Source of the DNA: an uncultured Micrococcus sp.
Lineage (GTDB): Bacteria; Actinomycetota; Actinomycetes; Actinomycetales; Micrococcaceae
NCBI GenBank assembly: GCA_946222435.1
Contig: CAMIOJ010000078.1
Span: 1 to 8,393, forward strand
Direction of reading: 5' to 3'
Length of the DNA stretch: 8,393 nucleotides
The number at the start of each line of letters is the position of its first letter. Positions within the stretch are counted from its first letter, which is position 1. The position numbers and the translations under genes were made by a program. Under the pieces are notes generated by a model. The model did not search any database, was not told the origin of the DNA, and saw nothing but the letters and a program-made list of their open reading frames with translations. This document shows positions 1-5,281 of this stretch, piece after piece.

Positions 1-2
1 CC

Positions 3-83
3 CTGCCCCCGGGTGCGGCGCACGGTCCGGCCGATGCCGCCACACCGGGCTCCCCCGCCTCCGGACCGGAGGCCCGCGCATGA
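3..83 (+). CDS. 3' end of an unidentified upstream gene (partial)
   Basis: An open frame enters from the left edge and stops at TGA 81-83, overlapping the ATG at 80-82 of the next gene as ATGA. The 26 visible codons encode only a Gly, Ala and Pro-rich tail without hydrophobic or conserved motifs, which would fit a disordered C-terminus. The main support is the 4-base stop/start overlap, because the next junction in this cluster has the same geometry (GTGA at 454-457). The product cannot be identified. High-GC DNA keeps several frames open over such a short span, so this may instead be non-coding DNA. Confidence 0.35.
   Translation: MPPGAAHGPADAATPGSPASGPEARA
68..72 (+). promoter_or_regulatory. 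Ribosome binding site for the small Cys/His protein
   Basis: GGAGG lies 7 bases before the ATG at 80. This good Shine-Dalgarno match supports that start over the other open frames in this stretch. It sits inside the putative upstream coding sequence, as expected for coupled genes. Confidence 0.6.
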
Positions 84-457
84 GCGGCGGCTTCGACCTG
101 CTCGGCTCTCTGTCCGGCCCCGCGCGCCCGGACGAGCCCGCGACGACGGCCGGCCGGCCCGTCCCCGACGCCGCCTCCTCGGCGACCGGTCCCCTCCCCT
201 GCTCGGCGCGCGGCTGCTCGGCTGAGGCCGCCTACGGACTGCGCTGGAACAACCCGCGCATCCACACTCCGCAGCGGCGCAAGACCTGGCTCGCGTGCCC
301 GGAGCACCGAGAGCACCTGTCCGCCTTCCTGTCCGACCGCGGGTTCCTGCAGGAGATCGTGGACGTGGCCGACCTGCCCCGCCTGGACGGACAGACCACG
401 GGCACCCGGACCGCCGTTCGCCCGCAGCCGACTTCCCGAGGAGGGGACGCCGAGTGA
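80..457 (+). CDS. Small conserved actinobacterial Cys/His-rich protein, function unknown
   Basis: The 125-residue protein has a disordered N-terminal third (about residues 1-38, rich in Pro, Ala and Gly) and a conserved-looking core at about 39-100. The core carries C41-x4-C46 and C73-x2-H76-x2-H79 around a Trp/Asn/His segment (WNNPRIHTP, 56-64). This spacing suggests a small zinc-ribbon-like metal site; that is inference, not an assigned domain. I recall similar short proteins encoded beside SURF1 in Arthrobacter and Micrococcus relatives, sometimes labelled 'acetone carboxylase', a name that nothing here supports. The start is fixed by GGAGG 7 bases upstream. The stop codon overlaps the GTG start of the SURF1 gene by 4 bases, so the two are probably translationally coupled, and a role near the membrane or in oxidase assembly is conceivable but unproven. 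There is no signal peptide or membrane segment. Confidence 0.8.
   Translation: MSGGFDLLGSLSGPARPDEPATTAGRPVPDAASSATGPLPCSARGCSAEAAYGLRWNNPRIHTPQRRKTWLACPEHREHLSAFLSDRGFLQEIVDVADLPRLDGQTTGTRTAVRPQPTSRGGDAE
438..446 (+). promoter_or_regulatory. Ribosome binding site that fixes the SURF1 start
   Basis: GAGGAGGGG lies 7 bases before GTG 454 and within the end of the preceding gene. It is the strongest Shine-Dalgarno match in this cluster and supports GTG 454 over an in-frame ATG at 295, which would lie deep inside the upstream gene. Confidence 0.75.
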
Positions 458-1395
458 AGACCGCCGGCACCACCGCGCCGACCCGCCCGCACCCCGCCGC
501 ACGCGAGGAGGACGCCGAGCAGGGCAGCAGGGGCAGGCTCGACTTCTCATTCCTGTTCACCGCGCCCTGGATCTTCGGCTTCGTGGTCTGCATCCTCTTC
601 GCCTTCGCCTGCCACCACCTGGCCCAGTGGCAGATCGACCGCCGCCTCCAGGTGATGGAGCAGATCAACCGGGTGCTCGAGAACTACGACGACGCCCCGG
701 TCCCCTTCGCCGAGGCCCCCGTGGCGGACTTCACCGCCGAGGACGAGTGGACCCCGGTCACGCTCTCCGGCGAGTACCTCGTGGAGGACACCCTGGTGGT
801 CCGCAACCGGCCGCGGGCGGGCCGGCCCGGCTACGAGGTGCTGGTGCCGTTCCGCACCCAGGAGGGGGCCGTCGTCGTGGTGGACCGCGGCTGGCTCCCG
901 ATCGGCGACTCCCCCGGACGTCCGGACCGGATCCCCGCCCCCGTCGAGGGTCAACAGGAGGTCGAGGTGCGCCTGCGCCCCGGCGAGCCGACCCTGGACC
1001 GGGACGCGCCCGAGGGCCAGGTGGCCTCCATCGACCTGCCGGAGATCGGACGGGTGACGGGACTCGACGTGGCGGAGCGGACCTTCGGCGAGATGGTCTC
1101 CGAGTCCGAGGACCCGGGCGAACGCCCGCAGAAGCTCGTGCAGCCCACCCTGGACGAGGGCCCGCACCTGTCCTACGCCCTGCAGTGGTACCTGTTCGCC
1201 CTCATGGGCTTCGGCGTCTGGGGCTACATGGCCTACACGCGCGCCCGCAACGACCGGGACGACCTCGAGGACGCCGCCGAGGCCGGCGAGGACGAGATCC
1301 TCCCCGCCGCTCACCATCCCCGCCGCCGGCGCGTCACGCGCCGCCGCCCGGGCAAGGTCACGGACGAGGAGGCCGAGGACGCCCTGTTCGACTGA
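454..1395 (+). CDS. SURF1 family cytochrome c oxidase assembly protein
   Basis: This 313-residue membrane protein of the SURF1/Shy1 family is expected to assist assembly (heme a insertion) of the aa3-type cytochrome c oxidase at the cytoplasmic membrane. It has the family layout. An N-terminal membrane segment at about 31-53 is followed by the WQ..R-type motif (W59, Q60, R63, R64). A large extracytoplasmic domain carries VVRNRP and VVVVDRGWLP segments. A second membrane segment at about 243-261 is preceded by the hallmark HLSYALQWY (238-246). A charged tail of about 50 residues follows, first acidic, then Arg-rich (about 290-298), then acidic to the end. The GTG start overlaps the preceding stop as GTGA and has a strong ribosome binding site. 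Its end faces the ABC-F gene only 14 bases away. Family assignment is firm; the exact role in this organism is inferred from the family. Confidence 0.93.
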   Translation: MKTAGTTAPTRPHPAAREEDAEQGSRGRLDFSFLFTAPWIFGFVVCILFAFACHHLAQWQIDRRLQVMEQINRVLENYDDAPVPFAEAPVADFTAEDEWTPVTLSGEYLVEDTLVVRNRPRAGRPGYEVLVPFRTQEGAVVVVDRGWLPIGDSPGRPDRIPAPVEGQQEVEVRLRPGEPTLDRDAPEGQVASIDLPEIGRVTGLDVAERTFGEMVSESEDPGERPQKLVQPTLDEGPHLSYALQWYLFALMGFGVWGYMAYTRARNDRDDLEDAAEAGEDEILPAAHHPRRRRVTRRRPGKVTDEEAEDALFD

Positions 1396-1413
1396 CGGGA
1401 CGTCAGGCGTCAG
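1392..1413. other. Small stem-loop at the SURF1/ABC-F convergent junction
   Basis: CTGACG (1392-1397) is complementary to CGTCAG, which occurs twice, at 1401-1406 and 1408-1413. This gives a 6-bp stem with a 3-base or a longer loop. It spans both stop codons (TGA 1393-1395 on plus; TCA 1410-1412, i.e. TGA, on minus). There is no U-tract on either side. It may help terminate or protect the two converging transcripts, but it is short and could be chance. Confidence 0.25.
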
Positions 1414-3008
1414 GCCAGGGTGATCAGGTCCCGGTACTCGTCGTTCCAGAGGTCCTCCACGGCGTCCGGCAGCAGCACGACGCGCTCGGGGTCCAGCGCC
1501 TCCACTGCGCCCTCGTCATGGGTCACCAGGACGATCGCGCCCTCGTAGGTGCGCAGCGCGTTGAGGATCTCCTCCCGGGAGGCCGGGTCCAGGTTGTTCG
1601 TCGGCTCGTCCAGCAGCAGCACGTTCGCCGAGGACGCGACCAGCGTGGCCAGGGCCAGGCGGGTCTTCTCGCCGCCGGAGAGCACGCTGGCCGGCTTGTC
1701 CACGTCGTCGCCCTGGAACAGGAAGGACCCGAGCAGGGTGCGGGCCTGCGTGTCCCCCAGCTGCGGGGCGGCGTGGCGCATGTTGTCCAGCACGGAGGCG
1801 GACTGGTCCAGCGTGTCGTGCTCCTGGGCGAAATAGCCGAGCTTCAGGCCGTGCCCGTCCACCACGCGGCCGGAGTCCGGCTCCTCCACCCCGGCCAGCA
1901 GCCGCAGCAGCGTGGTCTTGCCGGCGCCGTTGAAGCCGAGGATCACCACCCGGGAACCCCGGTCGATGGCCAGGTCCACCCCGGTGAAGATCTCCAGCGA
2001 GCCGTAGGACTTGGACAGGTCCTCCGCGGTGAGCGGCGTCCTGCCGCACGCCTGCGGGGTCGGGAAGCGGATGGCCGCCACCTTGTCCTGGGCGCGCTCG
2101 CCCTCCACGCCGCGCATCAGCCGCTCGGCGCGTTTGATCATCTGCTGGGCGGCCACGGCCTTGGTGGCCTTCGCGCGCATCTTCTCGGCCTGGGCCATGA
2201 GGGCGGAGGCCTTCTTCTCCGCGTTGGCGAACTCGCGGCGGCGGCGCGCCTCGTCCTGCTGCCGCTGCGCCTGGTAGTTCTTCCACGTCATGTTGTAGAC
2301 GTCCATCGTCTGGCGGTTCGCGTCCAGGTACAGGACCTTGTTGACGGTCATCTCCATCAGCTCCACGTCGTGGCTGATCATCAGCAGCCCGCCGTCGTAG
2401 GTCTTCAGGTAGTCCCGCAGCCACACGATCGAGTCGTGGTCCAGGTGGTTGGTGGGCTCGTCCAGCAGCATGGTGTCCGCGTCGGAGAAGAGGATGCGGG
2501 CCAGCTCCACGCGCCGGCGCTGGCCGCCGGAGAGGGTGTGCAGCGGCTGGTCCAGCACCCGGTCCGGCAGCCCCAGGTTGGAGGTGATCCGGGCGGCCTC
2601 GGACTCGGCCGCGTAGCCGCCGCGCGCGGAGAACTCCGCCTCGAGGCGGGAGTACCGGGCCATCGCGCGGTCCCGCTCGGCGTCCGAGGCGGCGGCCATC
2701 TCGTGCTCGGCCTCGCGCATGCGGCGCAGGGTCTGGTCCAGCTCGCGGGCGGAGAGGATCCGGTCCCGGCCGGACTGGTCCATGTCGTCGACCTTCGGGT
2801 CCTGCGGCAGGTAGCCGATGCGCCCGGAGCGCGTCACGGTGCCGGCGGTCGGCTCGCCCCGGCCGGCGAGCACCTTCGTCAGGGTGGTCTTGCCGGCGCC
2901 GTTGCGGCCCACCAGCCCGACCTTGTCCCCCTTCGCCACCCGGAAGGTGACCTCGTCCATCAGCAGGCGGGCGCCGACGCGGAGCTCCAGGTCAGTCACA
3001 GTGAGCAT
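1410..3008 (-). CDS. ABC-F family ATPase (ribosome-associated translation factor type)
   Basis: The 532-residue protein has two ABC ATPase domains and no membrane segments, so it is a soluble ABC-F protein rather than a transporter. Domain 1 shows Walker A GRNGAGKT (34-41), Q-loop Q69, signature LSGGQ (159-163), Walker B TMLLDE (179-184) and switch His213. Domain 2 shows Walker A GFNGAGKT (358-365), Q-loop Q395, signature LSGGE (443-447), Walker B ending D467-E468 and switch His497. The charged, helical linker between them (about 239-300, with QRQQDEARRRREF and EKKASALMAQAEKMR) is the P-site tRNA interaction motif region of the family. ABC-F proteins bind the ribosomal E site and relieve stalling, and some protect against ribosome-targeting antibiotics. 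The linker is moderate in length and there is no C-terminal extension, so resistance cannot be claimed. M. tuberculosis has an ABC-F gene (Rv1473) in a similar position near suf. The ATG at 3008 lacks a well-spaced Shine-Dalgarno: the nearest purine tract ends about 12 bases upstream. Confidence 0.93.
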   Translation of the reverse strand: MLTVTDLELRVGARLLMDEVTFRVAKGDKVGLVGRNGAGKTTLTKVLAGRGEPTAGTVTRSGRIGYLPQDPKVDDMDQSGRDRILSARELDQTLRRMREAEHEMAAASDAERDRAMARYSRLEAEFSARGGYAAESEAARITSNLGLPDRVLDQPLHTLSGGQRRRVELARILFSDADTMLLDEPTNHLDHDSIVWLRDYLKTYDGGLLMISHDVELMEMTVNKVLYLDANRQTMDVYNMTWKNYQAQRQQDEARRRREFANAEKKASALMAQAEKMRAKATKAVAAQQMIKRAERLMRGVEGERAQDKVAAIRFPTPQACGRTPLTAEDLSKSYGSLEIFTGVDLAIDRGSRVVILGFNGAGKTTLLRLLAGVEEPDSGRVVDGHGLKLGYFAQEHDTLDQSASVLDNMRHAAPQLGDTQARTLLGSFLFQGDDVDKPASVLSGGEKTRLALATLVASSANVLLLDEPTNNLDPASREEILNALRTYEGAIVLVTHDEGAVEALDPERVVLLPDAVEDLWNDEYRDLITLA

Positions 3009-3056
3009 GGGGTGGGGACACTCTTCTCTTCTCGAGGGCAGATCACGGGCCGGGCC

Positions 3057-3062
3057 AGTCTA
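3057..3062 (-). promoter_or_regulatory. Candidate -10 element for the ABC-F gene
   Basis: On the minus strand this reads TAGACT, a TANNNT-type -10 box. Initiation would fall near 3050, giving a leader of about 42 bases before the ATG at 3008. I see no clear -35 at normal spacing. It mirrors the plus-strand TACACT box 7 bases away, so the two promoters would overlap. Confidence 0.4.
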
Positions 3063-3069
3063 GTGCGTC

Positions 3070-3075
3070 TACACT
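3070..3075 (+). promoter_or_regulatory. Candidate -10 element giving a leaderless peptidase mRNA
   Basis: TACACT ends exactly 7 bases before the A of ATG 3082. Transcription would therefore be expected to begin at or next to the start codon. There is no Shine-Dalgarno-like tract before this ATG, which fits a leaderless message, common in actinobacteria. No convincing -35 is present. Confidence 0.5.
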
Positions 3076-3081
3076 CACGGC

Positions 3082-4041
3082 ATGAGCTTCAACGACAACG
3101 TCCAGCTGGACCCGGGACGCGCCCGAGACAGCCGCGGACGTTCCGGCGGCGGCGTGGGCGGCCGCAGCATCGCCCTCGGCGGCGGCGCAGGCCTGATCGC
3201 CATGCTGATCGCCGTGTTCGCCCCCGGCTTCGCCGAGCAGATCGGCATCAACCCTGACGGCACCGTCGGCGGCGGCTCCTACCAGGAGCGTGAGGTCGGC
3301 GAGGGACAGAACAGCGGGCAGACGCAGCAGATCGACTCGTGCCGCACCGGTGCGGACGCCAACGAGCGCTCCGACTGCCGCGTGCTGGCCACCACGATCG
3401 CCGCGGACACCTTCTGGGAGGAGCACCTCTCCCAGTACCGGGACGTCTCCTTCCGGGAGCCCGGGGTCGAGCTGTTCTCCGGCGGCGTGAACACCGCCTG
3501 CGGCTCGGCCTCCTCCGCGATGGGCCCCTTCTACTGCCCGGGCGACGAGTCCATGTACTTCGACACCGAGTTCTTCTCCACCCTGGAGTCCGACTTCGGC
3601 GCCGAGGGCGGCCCGCTGGCCGAGCAGTACATCGTGGCCCACGAGTACGCCCACCACGTCCAGCAGGTCATCGGCTGGCTGCGCTACTCCCAGGACGGGA
3701 AGACCGGCCCGGACTCAGGCATCGTCCGCGTCGAGCTGCAGGCCGACTGCATGGCCGGCATGTGGGCCGGCTCCGCCGCGCACACCGTGGACCCGGAGTC
3801 CGGCGAGACCTTCCTCAAGCCCATCTCGGACGAGCAGCTGCGCCAGGCCCTGGACGCCGCCGCCTCCGTCGGCGACGACCGCATCCAGGAGGCCTCCACC
3901 GGCCAGGTCCGCCCCGAGGCCTTCACCCACGGCACCTCGGAGCAGCGCCAGCGCTGGTTCAAGCGCGGCTACGAGTCCGGGCAGAACGACCCGGACATCA
4001 ACCAGTGCGACACCCTGTCCATCCCCGGAGACCAGCTCTGA
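3082..4041 (+). CDS. Neutral zinc metallopeptidase, YpfJ type (PF04228)
   Basis: The 319-residue protein has the zinc motif HEYAH (187-191) within IVAHEYAHHVQ, with catalytic Glu188 and ligands His187 and His191. Downstream, VELQADCMAGMW (217-228) is the family's second motif; E218 is the likely third ligand and D222 a supporting residue. This matches the neutral zinc metallopeptidase family (COG2321) that includes E. coli YpfJ; substrates are not known to me. The N-terminus is Gly/Arg-rich and charged, then a single hydrophobic segment (about 30-47) suggests a type II anchor with the catalytic domain outside the cell. Six cysteines (87, 99, 140, 152, 223, 309) could form disulfides, which would fit that location; C87/C99 and C140/C152 are natural pairs by spacing (inference). 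Translation seems to start without a leader at ATG 3082. The gene stands alone between the divergent ABC-F gene and the convergent suf operon. Confidence 0.92.
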   Translation: MSFNDNVQLDPGRARDSRGRSGGGVGGRSIALGGGAGLIAMLIAVFAPGFAEQIGINPDGTVGGGSYQEREVGEGQNSGQTQQIDSCRTGADANERSDCRVLATTIAADTFWEEHLSQYRDVSFREPGVELFSGGVNTACGSASSAMGPFYCPGDESMYFDTEFFSTLESDFGAEGGPLAEQYIVAHEYAHHVQQVIGWLRYSQDGKTGPDSGIVRVELQADCMAGMWAGSAAHTVDPESGETFLKPISDEQLRQALDAAASVGDDRIQEASTGQVRPEAFTHGTSEQRQRWFKRGYESGQNDPDINQCDTLSIPGDQL

Positions 4042-4075
4042 GCCTCTCCCCGCGGGTCTGACCCGCCTCCTCACG

Positions 4076-4125
4076 ACGACGTCGGCCCCTCACCCTCAGT
4101 ACGCAGGGTGAGGGGCCGACGTCGT
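4076..4125. terminator. Bidirectional hairpin terminator between the peptidase gene and sufT
   Basis: A perfect 21-bp inverted repeat (4076-4096 and 4105-4125) encloses an 8-base loop, CAGTACGC. It lies between the convergent stop codons at 4041 (plus) and 4138 (minus), so it can serve both transcripts. Neither flank has a U-tract, a pattern frequent in high-GC actinobacteria. A smaller 6-bp hairpin with a 3-base loop (GCGGGT 4052-4057, ACCCGC 4061-4066) lies just after the peptidase stop and could assist. Confidence 0.85.
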
Positions 4126-4137
4126 GAAGGGGACGGA

Positions 4138-4458
4138 TCAGATGTTGAAGCCCAGGGCGCGCATCTGGTCCTTGCCGTCCTCGGTGATCCGCTCCGGACC
4201 CCACGGCGGCATCCAGACCCAGTTCAGGCGCCACTCGTCCACCATCGTGCCGATCGCCCGGGAGACCTGGTCCTCGATCTCGTCGGTGAGCGGGCACGCG
4301 GCGGTGGTGAGCGTCATGTCCACGATCAGGGCGCCGTCGTCCGCATAGTGGAGGCCGTACAGCAGACCGAGGTCCACCACGTTGACACCCAGCTCCGGAT
4401 CGATCACGTCCTTGATCGCCTCGCGCACGTCCTCGACGGGGGTACGGTCAGCAGTCAT
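4138..4458 (-). CDS. sufT: SufT-type Fe-S cluster assembly factor (DUF59/MIP18 family)
   Basis: The 106-residue protein is a single DUF59 domain, the usual length. Hallmarks are DPELGVNVVDLGLLYG (20-35), the TLTTAACP segment with the conserved Cys55-Pro56, and a C-terminal WMPPWGPERIT block. Stand-alone members at the end of suf operons (SufT; Rv1466 in M. tuberculosis) support maturation or delivery of Fe-S clusters in the cytoplasm. Cys55 is the probable functional or cluster-contacting residue, by family knowledge. The related PaaD proteins belong to phenylacetate clusters, but the suf context argues for SufT. Its ATG lies one base after the sufC stop (TGA-C-ATG), so it is probably translationally coupled to sufC; only a G-rich tract inside the sufC end could act as ribosome binding site. 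It is the last gene of the operon and faces a strong hairpin terminator. Confidence 0.92.
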   Translation of the reverse strand: MTADRTPVEDVREAIKDVIDPELGVNVVDLGLLYGLHYADDGALIVDMTLTTAACPLTDEIEDQVSRAIGTMVDEWRLNWVWMPPWGPERITEDGKDQMRALGFNI

Positions 4459-4459
4459 G

Positions 4460-5227
4460 TCAGGCCCCCGCCACCGCGGCCTGCTCGAAGCGGGCGTAGC
4501 CCTCGGCCTCGAGCCGGTCGGCCAGCTCCGGGCCGCCGGACTCCACCACGCGGCCGTCCACCATCACGTGCACGTGCTGCGGCTTGATGTAGTTCAGGAT
4601 GCGGGTGTAGTGGGTGATGAGCAGGGTGCCCATCTCGTTGGCCGCCTGGGCGCGGTTCACGCCCTCGGACACGATGCGCAGGGCGTCCACGTCGAGGCCG
4701 GAGTCGGTCTCGTCCAGGATCGCGAACGTCGGCTTGAACAGCTCGAGCTGCAGGATCTCCGCGCGCTTCTTCTCGCCGCCGGAGAAGCCCTCGTTGACGT
4801 TGCGGTTCATGAACGCCGGGTCGATCTGCAGGGCCTCGAAGGCGCCCTTGACGTCCTTGGTCCAGTGGCGCAGGGAGGGGGCCTCCCCGTCCAGGGCGGT
4901 CTTGGCGGTGCGCAGGAAGTTCGTCATGGTGACGCCCGGGATCTCCACCGGGTACTGCATGGCCAGGAACAGGCCGGCCTGGGCGCGCTCGTCGACCTCC
5001 ATCTCCAGGACGTCCTCGCCGTCCAGGGTGATGGAGCCGGAGGTGACCTCGTAGCGCGGGTGGCCGGCGATGGTGGCGGCCAGGGTGGACTTGCCGGAGC
5101 CGTTCGGGCCCATGATGGCGTGGGTCTCACCGGTGTTCAGGGTGAGGGTCAGGCCCTTCAGGATCTCCTTGGGGCCGGACTCGGTCTCGATCTGGACGTG
5201 CAGGTCCTTGATCTCCAGGGTTGCCAT
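4460..5227 (-). CDS. sufC: Fe-S cluster assembly ATPase SufC
   Basis: The 255-residue protein is a single ABC ATPase domain, close to the usual SufC length (about 250). Visible motifs are Walker A GPNGSGKS (40-47), Q-loop Q91 in LAMQYP, signature FSGGE (148-152) followed by KKR, Walker B FAILDE (168-173), the SufC-characteristic ETDSGLD (173-179) and switch His206. SufC dimerises on ATP binding and drives rearrangement of SufB-SufD in the SufBC2D scaffold, in the cytoplasm. AGGAG (CTCCT on plus at 5237-5241) lies 9 bases before the ATG. The 54-base gap to sufD is the longest within the operon; it contains no hairpin or obvious promoter and no gene, so the Rieske-type ferredoxin that I recall at this position in some relatives is absent. 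The stop is one base from sufT. Confidence 0.97.
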   Translation of the reverse strand: MATLEIKDLHVQIETESGPKEILKGLTLTLNTGETHAIMGPNGSGKSTLAATIAGHPRYEVTSGSITLDGEDVLEMEVDERAQAGLFLAMQYPVEIPGVTMTNFLRTAKTALDGEAPSLRHWTKDVKGAFEALQIDPAFMNRNVNEGFSGGEKKRAEILQLELFKPTFAILDETDSGLDVDALRIVSEGVNRAQAANEMGTLLITHYTRILNYIKPQHVHVMVDGRVVESGGPELADRLEAEGYARFEQAAVAGA

Positions 5228-5236
5228 GTGTGTGTA

Positions 5237-5241
5237 CTCCT
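5237..5241 (-). promoter_or_regulatory. Ribosome binding site of sufC
   Basis: The minus strand reads AGGAG, 9 bases before ATG 5227. sufC therefore has its own good initiation signal, unlike sufD and sufT, which follow the previous stop within 1-3 bases and have weak ones. Confidence 0.65.
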
Positions 5242-5281
5242 GTGTTCTGAAGGAAAGTGTGTGGGTCGGTGACGGCGGCGG

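Noticed and set aside
295..453. N-terminal extension of SURF1 from an ATG at 295
   Set aside because: It would overlap the small Cys/His gene by more than 150 bases and add an Arg/Pro-rich tail. GTG 454 has a strong ribosome binding site and a 4-base overlap with the previous stop.
1410..3008. The ABC-F gene as a drug efflux transporter
   Set aside because: Two ATPase domains with a helical linker and no membrane segments or partner permease gene fit a ribosome-associated ABC-F protein.
627..3257. Very long plus-strand open frame (876 codons) crossing SURF1, the ABC-F gene and the peptidase start
   Set aside because: It covers SURF1 in another frame and lies antisense to the well-supported ABC-F gene. 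Its translation is low-complexity Arg/Pro/Gly/Val/His-rich sequence, the usual shadow of GC-biased codons.
4076..4125. The 21-bp inverted repeat as a mobile-element end or attachment site
   Set aside because: It is a compact hairpin centred between two convergent stop codons with no transposase, integrase or direct repeats nearby; a terminator explains it.
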